From Microvirga zambiensis WSM3693 (GTDB lineage Bacteria; Pseudomonadota; Alphaproteobacteria; Rhizobiales; Beijerinckiaceae), in NCBI RefSeq assembly GCF_016735695.1, contig NZ_JAERQD010000002.1, positions 1 to 64,000 of the forward strand: a stretch of DNA of 64,000 bases. The letters run 5' to 3'. The translations under genes and the position numbers were made by a program. Positions 25,358 to 34,623 of the stretch are shown here, piece after piece. The stretch's first letter is position 1, and each line of letters opens with the position of its first letter. The notes under the pieces were generated by a model, which was not told where the DNA came from, searched no databases, and saw only the letters and a list, made by a program, of their open reading frames with translations.

Positions 25358-27130
25358 ATGAAGCAGGCATCGAGAAACCGGGAAGAGAGCACTGAAGTCC
25401 AAGACGCTCTGAAGTCGTGCCTTCCCTCCTTTGGCGGCGTCGCCATGTTCTCCGCGGTCGTCAATCTTCTGGCGCTCACGGGCTCCATCTACATGCTCCA
25501 GGTCTATGACCGCGTGCTGTCCAGCCGGAGCATCGCCACCCTGATCGGCCTCTCGCTGATCACGCTCGCGGCCTATGCTCTCTCCGGCGGCCTCGACATG
25601 CTCCGCGGTCGGATGCTGGCGCGCATCGGCGCCCGGTTCGACGAGATCCTCTCCCATCGCGTCTTCGACCTCGTGGCCACGATGCCCCTCAAGGGCGCCC
25701 GGCAGGCGGAGAGCATGCAGCCGATCCGCGATCTCGACACGATCCGTGGCTTCCTGTCGAGCTTAGGTCCCACCGCCCTGTTCGACATGCCCTTCATGCC
25801 GATCTTCCTCATCGGCTGCTTCATGATCCATCCCGGCATCGGCGTCATGTCGGTGGTCGGCGGCATAGTGATCATCCTGCTCACCCTCTATACGGACGCC
25901 AAGAGCAAAGGTCCCTCCTACGAGGTGACCAAGAGCGGCGCCGAGCGCCACGCCATGGCCGAGACCAGCCGCCGCAATGCGGAGGCGATCCGTGCCAACG
26001 GCATGCTGGGCTTCCTGGCCAAGCGCTACGACGAGGTGCATGTCCGCCACGTCAATGACGGCCTCGTCGCCAGCGAATCCTCGTCGGGCATCAGCGCCTT
26101 CGCCAAGGTGTTCCGCATGGTGCTCCAGTCGGCCATCCTCGGTCTCGGCGCCTATTACGTGATCCAGGGCCAGATGTCGGGCGGCCTGATGATCGCCGGT
26201 TCGATCCTGATGTCCCGTGCGCTCGCTCCCATCGAGATCGCGGTTGCGCACTGGAAGGGCTTCACCGCCTCCCGTCAGGCCTATCGCCGCCTCGCGCATA
26301 TCATGACCATCGTTCCGGCCCAGGGCCAGCGCATGCCGCTGCCGGCCCCCAAGGCTGCCCTGTCGGTCGAAGAGGTCTATATCGGCGCTCCCGGCGCCTC
26401 GCTCCCGATCGTCCAAGCCGCCACGCTCCAGCTCCAGGCAGGCCAGGGCCTCGGCCTCATCGGCCCCAGCGCCTCGGGCAAGTCGACCCTCGCCCGCGCC
26501 CTCGTCGGCGTGTGGCCGACCCTGCGCGGCGAGATCCGCCTCGACGGCGCTGCCCTCGATCAGTGGGAGCCCGACGCGCTCGGCCGCAATATCGGCTACC
26601 TGCCGCAGGACGTGGAGCTGTTCGAAGGCACCGTCGCCGAGAACATCTCGCGCTTCCAGCCCGATGCGAAGCCGGAGGACATCATCGCTGCTGCCCAGAC
26701 CGCCGGCGCCCATGAGCTCGTGCTCAACCTGCCGGACGGCTACGACACCCGCATCGGCGAAGGCGGCGCCTCCCTTTCGGGCGGCCAGCGTCAGCGCGTG
26801 GCGCTTGCCCGCGCCCTCTACGGCAACCCGTTCCTGGTCGTGCTCGACGAGCCGAATGCCAGCCTCGACGGCGCCGGCGACGAGGCCCTGAACCAGGCGA
26901 TCCTCGCGGTGAGGAAGCGCGGCGGCATCGTGGTCGTCATCACCCACCGTCCGGCCGCGCTCGGTCAGGTCGACCAGGTCGCGATCATGGAAGAGGGCCG
27001 GATCAAGGCCGTCGGCCCGCGCGACGAGGTTCTGCAATCCGTCATGAAACGCAATGCGGCGCCGGCTCCGGCGCGCCCGCAGCAGGCACCGGCCTCCGCT
27101 CCGGCTGCTAACCTGCGAGAGGTTGGTTAA
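25358..27130 (+). CDS. Type I secretion ABC transporter (permease-ATPase), PrtD/HasD type
   Basis: 590 residues. The inner-membrane ATPase of a type I secretion system. The membrane domain (about 20-310) carries the PrtD-like LLALTGSIYMLQVYDRVLSS. The ATPase domain has Walker A GPSASGKST (about 369), [15 protein letters not shown] (about 472), Walker B LVVLDEPNASLD and ITHRP. There is no peptidase C39 or CLD extension, so it matches the protease/lipase and RTX exporters of PrtD type. The C-terminus is a Pro/Ala-rich tail. It is followed immediately by the adaptor gene. No TolC gene or RTX substrate lies in the window. Confidence 0.93.
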   Translation: MKQASRNREESTEVQDALKSCLPSFGGVAMFSAVVNLLALTGSIYMLQVYDRVLSSRSIATLIGLSLITLAAYALSGGLDMLRGRMLARIGARFDEILSHRVFDLVATMPLKGARQAESMQPIRDLDTIRGFLSSLGPTALFDMPFMPIFLIGCFMIHPGIGVMSVVGGIVIILLTLYTDAKSKGPSYEVTKSGAERHAMAETSRRNAEAIRANGMLGFLAKRYDEVHVRHVNDGLVASESSSGISAFAKVFRMVLQSAILGLGAYYVIQGQMSGGLMIAGSILMSRALAPIEIAVAHWKGFTASRQAYRRLAHIMTIVPAQGQRMPLPAPKAALSVEEVYIGAPGASLPIVQAATLQLQAGQGLGLIGPSASGKSTLARALVGVWPTLRGEIRLDGAALDQWEPDALGRNIGYLPQDVELFEGTVAENISRFQPDAKPEDIIAAAQTAGAHELVLNLPDGYDTRIGEGGASLSGGQRQRVALARALYGNPFLVVLDEPNASLDGAGDEALNQAILAVRKRGGIVVVITHRPAALGQVDQVAIMEEGRIKAVGPRDEVLQSVMKRNAAPAPARPQQAPASAPAANLREVG

Positions 27131-28456
27131 ATGTTGGTCATTCAAGCTCCCCAGAAGAAACCCTCCGCGCACCAGCGGATCCTGCGCCAGTCGACGATTG
27201 CGGGCGTCGCCATGATCGCCCTCTTCGGCGGCACCATCGGCCTGTGGGCGGCGACCTCGACCCTGTCCGGCGCCGTCGTCGCCGGCGGCCAGTTCGTGGT
27301 CGATACCAGCGTCAAGAAGATCCAGCATTCGACCGGCGGCATCGTCGGCGAGCTGAAGGTCAAGGAAGGCGACCGCGTCGCCCAGGGCGACCTCCTGGTC
27401 CGCCTGGACGAGACCGTGACCCGCGCCAACATGCTGGTCGTGACCAAGCAGCTCGATGAATATATCGGCCGCCAGGCGCGGCTCGAGGCGGAGCGCGACG
27501 GGGCAACCACGATCGAGATGCCGGCGGAATTCGCCAGCCGACTCAATGAGCCGGCCGTTCAGAAGATCGTCTCGTCCGAGCGTACGCTGTTTCTCGCACG
27601 CGGCGCTTCCCGCGACGCGCAGAAGGACCAGCTCCGCAAGCGCATCGCCCAGTCCCAGGACGAGATCGTGGGATTGAAGGCGCAGCAGAATGCGAAGGCC
27701 CGCGAGGCCGAGCTGATCGTCGGCGAGTTGAAGGCGGTCCGCGACCTCTACGACAAGAACCTCGTTCCGATCACGCGCCTGAACGCCCTCGAGCGCGATG
27801 CCGCGAGCATCGAAGGCCAGCGCGGCCAGCTCATCGCTGCCGTCGCCCAGGCCGAGAGCCGCATCGCCGAGACCCAGTTCCAGATCATCCAGATCGACGA
27901 GCAGATGCGCGCCGAGGCGATGCAGGAGCTGCGCGAGATCCAGGGCAAGATCGCGGAATACACCGAGCGCAAGGTCGCCGCCGAAGATCAGCTGAAGCGC
28001 ATCGACATCCGCGCTCCCAGCGACGGCTTCGTCCACCAGCTCAACGTCCACACCATCGGCGGCGTGATCTCGCCGGCCGAACCGGTGATGAACATCGTTC
28101 CGATCAACGACAAGCTCGAGCTCGAGGCCAAGGTTCTGCCGCACGAGATCGATCAGGTGAAGCTCGGACAGAAGGCCACGGTGAAGGTCCACGCCGCCAA
28201 TGCGCGCACGGTGCCCGATCTGCACGGCTCGGTGAGCCGGATCTCGGCGGACGTGTCACGCGATCAGCAGACCGGCACGACCTTCTACACCGTCCGGATC
28301 GATGTCCCCCAGGACGAGCTCAAGAAGCTCGAGAACATCCATCTGATCGCCGGCATGCAGGCCGAGGTCTTCGTCGAGGTGAATCAGCGCACCCCGTTCG
28401 AATATTTCTTCAAGCCGATGCAGGAGCAGATCGCCCGCGCCTTCCGCGAGCACTGA
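27131..28456 (+). CDS. Type I secretion membrane fusion protein, HlyD/PrtE type
   Basis: 441 residues. The periplasmic adaptor linking the ABC exporter to an outer-membrane TolC. One membrane segment (about 22-45) is followed by a biotinyl-lipoyl half (VKKIQHSTGGIVGELKVKEG). A long coiled-coil hairpin (about 100-290) comes next, then the second lipoyl half and a beta-barrel domain ending FEYFFKPMQEQIARAFREH, the typical PrtE C-terminus. The ATG follows the stop of the ATPase gene directly. A terminator follows at 28480. Confidence 0.93.
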   Translation: MLVIQAPQKKPSAHQRILRQSTIAGVAMIALFGGTIGLWAATSTLSGAVVAGGQFVVDTSVKKIQHSTGGIVGELKVKEGDRVAQGDLLVRLDETVTRANMLVVTKQLDEYIGRQARLEAERDGATTIEMPAEFASRLNEPAVQKIVSSERTLFLARGASRDAQKDQLRKRIAQSQDEIVGLKAQQNAKAREAELIVGELKAVRDLYDKNLVPITRLNALERDAASIEGQRGQLIAAVAQAESRIAETQFQIIQIDEQMRAEAMQELREIQGKIAEYTERKVAAEDQLKRIDIRAPSDGFVHQLNVHTIGGVISPAEPVMNIVPINDKLELEAKVLPHEIDQVKLGQKATVKVHAANARTVPDLHGSVSRISADVSRDQQTGTTFYTVRIDVPQDELKKLENIHLIAGMQAEVFVEVNQRTPFEYFFKPMQEQIARAFREH

Positions 28457-28479
28457 TCCTTTCTCTGACGATCCTTCCG

Positions 28480-28516
28480 AACCGCGGTCGGGGCAGGCGC
28501 CTTGGCCGCGGTTTTT
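28480..28516 (+). terminator. Rho-independent terminator of the type I secretion pair
   Basis: The stem AACCGCGG (28480-28487) pairs with CCGCGGTT (28506-28513) and leads into five T. It separates the secretion operon from the trehalose block. The rest of 28457-28709 shows no gene. Confidence 0.8.
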
Positions 28517-28709
28517 CGTTCGAGAGGCCCTCAAGCCCACCTCAAGACTGCGGTCAAGCCTGGAAAGTTCCGCCCGCGAACCCATAACAGGGTCGAAGGC
28601 TGCATTTCTCCGCGGCCCTCCATCGAAGCCCGAGCGAGCATCTCGCCGCAGGGCGCCATGCCGGACGGCTTCGATGAAACTGTCTTAATTTCTTGAGGAA
28701 TTTAGCGTT

Positions 28710-30944
28710 TTGAGGATCATCTTCCGCTTCGGCGGCATCGCAATGCTCGTGGCGGCCATCGTCATCCTGGCCGTGCTGCCCTTTGCGACTTCCTTCGTGG
28801 AACAATGGTCGCGCCGCGACGTCGAGCTGCGATCCCGCCTCGTCTTCAACTCCGTCCGGGACCAGGTCAGCGGCCTTCTGGCCCGCAACGACGCCCAGCA
28901 GGCCAGCATCCTGTTCGAGCGCATCGCCACCGACGAGCGGGTGCTGGCCATAGGCTATTGCGAAGGGCAGGAATTGCGCTTTCCCACCAGCAACATGCCG
29001 CCCTCCTTCTCCTGCTCGGAAGCGTCCCGTTCCGATGCCGAGAGCTTCTCCATCGTCCGCAACCAGGATCACAACGTCCTCGTCAGCTCCTTCCCGCTCA
29101 ATGCCGGGGGGCGTCCGGGGCATCTCGTGGTGCTGCACGACCTGAGCTATGCCGACCAGCGTGGCGGGGAGGCGCGGAACTATCTGTTCCTGGCGCTGGC
29201 CGGCGTCGCGTTCGGGGCGGCGGCGCTCGCCGCCATGATCGCCGCGATCATCATGCGCCGCTGGCTCGCCTCCATTCGCCAGGCCCTCGAGAGCGCCCGC
29301 GCCGGCAATACGCAGCCGCCGACGGAGGAGAACATCATCCCCTTGGGCCAGGAAATCCGCGACGTCCTGCAGGAGCTCGAGGCCTCGCGGCGCACCATCG
29401 ATGCCGCCCATACGGACTGGTCGCCCGATACCTTGAGAGCCGCCCTGTCCAATGAATTGTCCGGCTCCGAGGTGATCGTGGTCTCGAACCGCGAGCCCTA
29501 TATCCACAACCGTACCGAGAGCGGCGAGATCTCCCTGCAGATCCCCGCAAGCGGCCTCGTCTCCGCCCTCGAGCCGGTGGTGCGCGCCTGCGGCGGCACC
29601 TGGGTCGCCCATGGCAGCGGCAGCGCGGACCGGGACACGGTCGATGCCAATGACCGGGTGCCCGTGCCCCCGAATCACCCCGCCTACACCCTGCGCCGGG
29701 TCTGGCTCACGGATGAGGAGCAGGACGGATATTATTACGGAGCGGCCAACGAGGGCCTCTGGCCGCTTTGCCACATCGCCTTCGTGCGGCCGATCTTCCG
29801 GGAGGCGGATTGGCAGTTCTACCGCTCGGTGAACGAGAAATTCGCCGATGCGATCGTGGCCGAGGCCAAGCGCGAGGATCCGATCATTCTCGTGCAGGAT
29901 TATCATTTCGCGCTCCTGCCGCGCATGATCCGCAACCGCCTGCCGCGGGCGACCATCGTCACCTTCTGGCACATCCCCTGGCCGAATTCCGAAACCTTCG
30001 GCATCTGCCCCTGGCGCGAGGAGATCATCGACGGGCTGCTCGGCTCCTCGATCCTCGGTTTCCACACCCAGGCCCATTGCAACAACTTCCTGGACGCGGT
30101 CGATTCCTACGTGGAGAGCCGCATCGACCGGGAGAGGGACGCGGTGTTCTTCGGCGGCGAGGAAACCCTGATCCGACCCTATCCGATCTCCATCGAATGG
30201 CCGCCCACCGCCATGGAAGGCCAAAAGCCCGTGGAGGAATGCCGCAGGATCGTCCGCGAGCGTCTCGGCCTGCCGCAGGAGATGCGGGTCGGCGTCGGCA
30301 TCGAGCGGTTCGACTACACCAAGGGCATTCTCGACCGCATGCAGGCCATCGACACGCTTTTGAACGAGCATCCGGAATGGCGCGGGAATTTTGCTTTCGT
30401 TCAGGTGGCGGCGCCGACAAGAAGCAAACTCACCAATTACCGACAGCTTCAGGAAGAGGCCGAAGCCTTGGCGCGCGACATCAACGAGAGGCATGGCGGC
30501 AACGGATACGAACCGATCAAGCTGCTCATCCGTCATCACGAGCCCGATCAGGTGTTTGAACTTTTCCGCGCCGCGGATCTTTGCATCGTGTCGAGTCTGC
30601 ACGACGGCATGAACCTCGTCGCGAAGGAATTCGTGGCTGCGCGGGACGACGAGCAGGGCGTGCTCATTCTGTCGGCCTTCGCGGGAGCCTCTCGCGAATT
30701 GTCGGAGGCGCTGATCGTCAATCCTTACAACGCCCATGCCATGGGCGAGGCCATCAACCGCGCGCTGACCATGTCGCAGAACGAGCAGCGGGAGCGGATG
30801 AGGCTGATGCGCGATCAGGTCAAGGAACGAAACGTCTATCGCTGGGCGGGGCAGATGCTTCTCGCCGCCTCGCGCCTGCGCAAGCAGCAGCGGATCCGGC
30901 GACTGATCGCCAGGGGACGGAGGCCAGCAGCGGCCAATGCGTGA
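28710..30944 (+). CDS. otsA: Trehalose-6-phosphate synthase (GT20) with N-terminal sensor-like membrane module
   Basis: 744 residues against about 460-480 for ordinary OtsA. The C-terminal part (about 250-725) is a full GT20 domain: [59 protein letters not shown] and [19 protein letters not shown]. It makes trehalose-6-P from UDP-glucose and glucose-6-P. The first 250 residues hold two membrane helices (about 8-30 and 157-185) around a periplasmic domain of about 125 residues with two cysteines, then a HAMP-like linker. This layout is that of a receptor. TTG 28710 has GAGGAA upstream, and no ATG is available earlier. otsB follows. Confidence 0.9.
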   Translation: MRIIFRFGGIAMLVAAIVILAVLPFATSFVEQWSRRDVELRSRLVFNSVRDQVSGLLARNDAQQASILFERIATDERVLAIGYCEGQELRFPTSNMPPSFSCSEASRSDAESFSIVRNQDHNVLVSSFPLNAGGRPGHLVVLHDLSYADQRGGEARNYLFLALAGVAFGAAALAAMIAAIIMRRWLASIRQALESARAGNTQPPTEENIIPLGQEIRDVLQELEASRRTIDAAHTDWSPDTLRAALSNELSGSEVIVVSNREPYIHNRTESGEISLQIPASGLVSALEPVVRACGGTWVAHGSGSADRDTVDANDRVPVPPNHPAYTLRRVWLTDEEQDGYYYGAANEGLWPLCHIAFVRPIFREADWQFYRSVNEKFADAIVAEAKREDPIILVQDYHFALLPRMIRNRLPRATIVTFWHIPWPNSETFGICPWREEIIDGLLGSSILGFHTQAHCNNFLDAVDSYVESRIDRERDAVFFGGEETLIRPYPISIEWPPTAMEGQKPVEECRRIVRERLGLPQEMRVGVGIERFDYTKGILDRMQAIDTLLNEHPEWRGNFAFVQVAAPTRSKLTNYRQLQEEAEALARDINERHGGNGYEPIKLLIRHHEPDQVFELFRAADLCIVSSLHDGMNLVAKEFVAARDDEQGVLILSAFAGASRELSEALIVNPYNAHAMGEAINRALTMSQNEQRERMRLMRDQVKERNVYRWAGQMLLAASRLRKQQRIRRLIARGRRPAAANA

Positions 30945-30966
30945 GGATCCTGCAGGACGAGTTTCG

Positions 30967-31719
30967 ATGCCGGACGCCGATGGGACTTACGCTCTCTTCC
31001 TCGATTTCGACGGAACGCTGGTCGACATCGTCGAGCGGCCCGACGCGGTCGTGGTGGACGCGGGCCTGCCCGAGATCCTCACCCGCCTGGAGCAGAAGCT
31101 CGGCGGTGCGCTCGCGATCATCAGCGGGCGCCCGGTCGAGTTTCTCGACGGGCGCTTCGTGCCGCATGAATTCGACATGGCCGGCCTCCATGGGCTGGAG
31201 CATCGCATCGGCGGGCGGCTCTCCATGTGCGATCCGGTCGAGCATCCCGCCTTGCGCGCCATGGTCAAGCGATTGCGCGAGATCGTCGCCGGCAAGGAGG
31301 GCGTTCTGATCGAGGACAAGGGCTGCTCGGTTGCCGTCCACTGGCGCCTGGCGCCGCATGAGAAAGAATTCGCCCTGGCGACCGCACAGGCCGCTGTCGA
31401 GGCCCTCGGCGGCGATTACCGTGTTCAACACGGAAAAGCTGTGGCAGAAATTCTTCCCTCGGCGGCAGGGAAGGGCAAGGTGATCGAACGGTTTCTCCAT
31501 GAAGCACCGTACAAGGGACGGCGCCCGATCTTCATCGGCGACGATCTGACCGACGAGAACGGCTTCAAGACCGTGAACGCCCATGGCGGCGTCTCCGTGC
31601 GCATCGGCGCCGGCGAAACCATTGCCAAGGTGCGTCTTGGAACGCCCGCGGACTTGCGACATTGCCTGTCCACATGGGCATTCGAAGGTTCTCTGCCTTT
31701 CAAAGGGGATGATTGCTGA
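30967..31719 (+). CDS. otsB: Trehalose-6-phosphate phosphatase
   Basis: 250 residues. A HAD-family phosphatase that completes trehalose synthesis. Motif I is LFLDFDGTLVDI, motif II is AIISGRP and motif IV is FIGDDLTDENGF, with all catalytic aspartates intact. ATG 30967 is preferred for the AGGA at nine bases. An ATG at 30937 overlapping the otsA stop would add ten residues. It is tightly linked to otsA and to the GH15 gene, whose start follows the stop by one base. Confidence 0.92.
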   Translation: MPDADGTYALFLDFDGTLVDIVERPDAVVVDAGLPEILTRLEQKLGGALAIISGRPVEFLDGRFVPHEFDMAGLHGLEHRIGGRLSMCDPVEHPALRAMVKRLREIVAGKEGVLIEDKGCSVAVHWRLAPHEKEFALATAQAAVEALGGDYRVQHGKAVAEILPSAAGKGKVIERFLHEAPYKGRRPIFIGDDLTDENGFKTVNAHGGVSVRIGAGETIAKVRLGTPADLRHCLSTWAFEGSLPFKGDDC

Positions 31720-31720
31720 C

Positions 31721-33529
31721 ATGAATTCGCTGGACCTTGCCGTCATTGGCAATTGCACGATCTCGGCCCTGGTCGACCGTCGCGCGCAGGTCGTCTGGAG
31801 CTGCTTTCCGCGTTTCGACGGCGATCCGGTCTTCTCTGCCCTGCTCGACAGCCCCGAGGGCCGCAGCGATGCCGAGCAGAAGGGCGTCTTCGCCATCGAC
31901 ATGGTCGGCATGGTTTCCTGCGAGCAGAGCTATATCGAGAACACGGCCGTTCTGCTCTCGCGCCTGACGGATTCGTTCGGCAACATTCTCGAGATCACGG
32001 ATTTCGCGCCGCGCTTCAAGCATTACGACCGTACCTTCCGCCCGCCGATGCTGATCCGCCGTGTCCAGCCCGTGAAAGGCCGCCCGCGCATCCGCGTGCG
32101 GCTGCGGCCTCATTACGACTGGGGCGGGCAATCGCCGAACCTGACCCGCGGCAGCAACCATCTACGCTTCGTCGGCCCCGCTTATTCCCTGCGCCTGACC
32201 ACCGATGCCTCGGTGTCCTACGTGCAGGAGGAGCGTCCTTTCGTGGTCGACCGGCCCCTGTCCTTCTTCTTCGGCGAGGACGAGCCGCTCCGGTCCGAGA
32301 CGGATGCCACTGCGCGTTCCTTCCTCGACAACACGGTCGATTTCTGGCGCGACTGGGTGCGTTCGCTCTCGATCCCGTTCGACTGGCAGGTGGAGGTGAT
32401 CCGCGCCGCCATCACGCTCAAGCTGTGCAACTATGAGGAGACCGGCGCCATCGTGGCGGCGCTCACCACCTCGGTCCCGGAGGCGCCGCACACGAAGCGC
32501 AACTGGGATTACCGCTATTGCTGGCTGCGTGACGCCTATTTCGTGATCCAGGCCCTCAACCGGCTCGGTACCACGAAGACGATGGAGGAATACCTCACCT
32601 ACATCACCAACATCGTCGACGACATGGAGGCGATCCCCGATCAGAAAGACATGCCGCCGCTCTTCAGCATCACCCGCTCGCCGGATCTGGAGGAGCGCGA
32701 GGCGACGGCGCTCGCCGGTTATCGCGGCATGGGGCCTGTGCGCGTCGGCAACGCCGCCTATACGCAGATTCAGAACGATGCCTATGGCAGCATCGTCCTC
32801 GCCTCGGTGCACGCCTTCCTCGACAAGCGCCTGATCCGCACCGGCAACCGTGCGCTGTTCGCGCATCTCGAGAAGCTGGGACACCGGGCCATCGAGGTGT
32901 TCGACCAGCCCGATGCCGGCCCTTGGGAGCTGCGCACCAAGGCGGCCGTGCACACCTTTCCGAGCGTGATGTGCTGGGCTGCCTGCGACCGTCTGATCAA
33001 GATCGCGGAAGCCATGGGCCGCGAGGACCGCGCCGCCTTCTGGCGCGAGAACGCGAGCCGCATGCATCAGGTCATCAACGAGAACGCCTACAATCCGGAG
33101 ACGGGCACCTTCGTCTCCTCCTTCGGCGGCGCGGATCTCGATGCGACGCTGCTCCTCCTCGCCGAGCTCGATTTCGTGAAGCCGGACGATCCCCGCTTCA
33201 TCGCCACCGTCGATGCCGTCGGTGCGAAGCTGCGGCGCGGCGATCTTCTTCTGCGTTATGATGTGGAAGACGATTTCGGGCTCATGCATACCGCTTTCAT
33301 GATCTGCGGCTTCTGGTACGTGGATGCGCTGAATGTCATCGGGCGCAAGGACGAGGCACGTGAATTGTTCGAGCACATCCTGAGCTTGCGCAACTCTTTC
33401 GGCCTGTTCTCCGAGGATGCGGATTACACGACAGGAGAGCTGTGGGGGAATTTCCCGCAGACCTATTCAATGGTCGGGCTCATCAACTCAGCCGTGCGCC
33501 TGAGCCGCAGCTGGGAGGAAGCGTTCTGA
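31721..33529 (+). CDS. Glycoside hydrolase family 15 (trehalase/glucoamylase type)
   Basis: 602 residues. The N-terminal beta domain begins LDLAVIGNCTISALVDRRAQ. The (alpha/alpha)6 catalytic domain has NWDYRYCWLRDAYF, with the acid-base residue region near ATALAGYRGMGPVRVGNAA and the distal TTGELWGNFPQTYSMVGLI. This is the bacterial GH15 branch that includes mycobacterial trehalase. Next to otsAB and glk, trehalase activity is more likely than glucoamylase; that is inference. No signal peptide is visible, so it is cytoplasmic. It starts one base after otsB stops. Confidence 0.88.
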   Translation: MNSLDLAVIGNCTISALVDRRAQVVWSCFPRFDGDPVFSALLDSPEGRSDAEQKGVFAIDMVGMVSCEQSYIENTAVLLSRLTDSFGNILEITDFAPRFKHYDRTFRPPMLIRRVQPVKGRPRIRVRLRPHYDWGGQSPNLTRGSNHLRFVGPAYSLRLTTDASVSYVQEERPFVVDRPLSFFFGEDEPLRSETDATARSFLDNTVDFWRDWVRSLSIPFDWQVEVIRAAITLKLCNYEETGAIVAALTTSVPEAPHTKRNWDYRYCWLRDAYFVIQALNRLGTTKTMEEYLTYITNIVDDMEAIPDQKDMPPLFSITRSPDLEEREATALAGYRGMGPVRVGNAAYTQIQNDAYGSIVLASVHAFLDKRLIRTGNRALFAHLEKLGHRAIEVFDQPDAGPWELRTKAAVHTFPSVMCWAACDRLIKIAEAMGREDRAAFWRENASRMHQVINENAYNPETGTFVSSFGGADLDATLLLLAELDFVKPDDPRFIATVDAVGAKLRRGDLLLRYDVEDDFGLMHTAFMICGFWYVDALNVIGRKDEARELFEHILSLRNSFGLFSEDADYTTGELWGNFPQTYSMVGLINSAVRLSRSWEEAF

Positions 33530-33573
33530 TCATGAGCGTTCCGTGTGAAAGGCAGAAAGGACGATAGGCTTCG

Positions 33574-34572
33574 ATGTTCGCATTTCCTGTTCTGCTCGGC
33601 GACATCGGCGGCACCAATGCCCGCTTCGCCGTCCTGCCTGCGCCGGGGGAGCCAGTTCAGCTCCTGCCGCGGACCTTGACGGCGCAGACGCCGGATCCCG
33701 TGGCGGCGATCAGGATCGCGCTCGAAGCCTATCGCGGGCCGGCGCCCCGCTCGGCCATCATCGCGGTCGCGACCCGCGTGGATGCTCCCGCGATCCGCCT
33801 CACCAACGCCCATTGGGTGATCGATGCCGAGGCCATCGGCAAGGCCCTCGATCTCGAACGCGTGACCCTCGTCAACGACTACACGCCGGTTGCCGCCTCC
33901 GTGACGGTGCTCGACGAGGCGAAGGGCGATCTCGCGCCGATCGGAGGATTCCCTCCGCCGAAGCCCGGTCCGCGTGTGGTGCTGGGGCCCGGAACGGGCC
34001 TCGGGGCGGGGGCGCTCGTGCCGGTCGAGGATCGCCTAGCCATCCTCGCGACCGAGGCCGGCCACATGGAGTTCGGGCCGACGGACGACGAGGAGACCGC
34101 CATCTGGCCGCATCTGGAACGCGTCGGCGGGCGGGTTTCGGGAGAGGTGGTGCTGTCGGGTCCCGGCCTGTTCCGCATCGCCAGGGCTCTTGCCGCCCAC
34201 CGCTGCGTCGATTGCCCCTTCACGATTCCCAACGACGTGCTGGCTGCTGCCCGCGAGGGCGACGCGCTCGCAACCGATGCCCTGTCTCTCTTCGCGCGCT
34301 TCCTCGGGCGCTTCGCGGGAGATCTGGCGCTCACCTTCGAATCCTCCGGCGGCGTCTTCATCGCCGGCGGCATCGCGCCGCGCATGGTCGATATCCTTCA
34401 GTCCGGTGCCTTCCGAAAGGCCTTCGACAGCAAGGCCCCGCACGATGCCTGGGCGAGCAAGGTGCCGGTCTATGCCATCGTCAATCCGGAGCCGGCCCTG
34501 CAGGGGCTTGCGGCCATCGTCTCGAATCCGCAGGGTTTCGTCTTCCAATCTCAAGGGTGGCAGGCTACCTGA
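33574..34572 (+). CDS. glk: Glucokinase
   Basis: 332 residues. It phosphorylates glucose with ATP to glucose-6-P. LLGDIGGTNARFAVL at the N-terminus is the phosphate-1 motif of the Glk family. LVNDYTPVAASV, GPGTGLGAGAL, TEAGHMEFGP and GGVFIAGGIAPRM are all in place. It lies 44 bp after the GH15 gene. It would recycle glucose released from trehalose into glucose-6-P, the OtsA acceptor. The start is ATG 33574. Confidence 0.93.
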   Translation: MFAFPVLLGDIGGTNARFAVLPAPGEPVQLLPRTLTAQTPDPVAAIRIALEAYRGPAPRSAIIAVATRVDAPAIRLTNAHWVIDAEAIGKALDLERVTLVNDYTPVAASVTVLDEAKGDLAPIGGFPPPKPGPRVVLGPGTGLGAGALVPVEDRLAILATEAGHMEFGPTDDEETAIWPHLERVGGRVSGEVVLSGPGLFRIARALAAHRCVDCPFTIPNDVLAAAREGDALATDALSLFARFLGRFAGDLALTFESSGGVFIAGGIAPRMVDILQSGAFRKAFDSKAPHDAWASKVPVYAIVNPEPALQGLAAIVSNPQGFVFQSQGWQAT

Positions 34573-34623
34573 CAGGGTCGCGCCGCCCGATGGCGCTCTC
34601 ACGCCGAACCCTATCGATTGATC

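Noticed and set aside
25763..28225. Minus-strand open frame of 820 codons opposite the type I secretion genes
   Set aside because: The opposite strand has complete ABC and HlyD motifs. The shadow frame has no recognisable domain.
28554..30737. Minus-strand open frame of 727 codons opposite otsA
   Set aside because: The GT20 motifs are all on the plus strand, and the shadow protein lacks any family feature.
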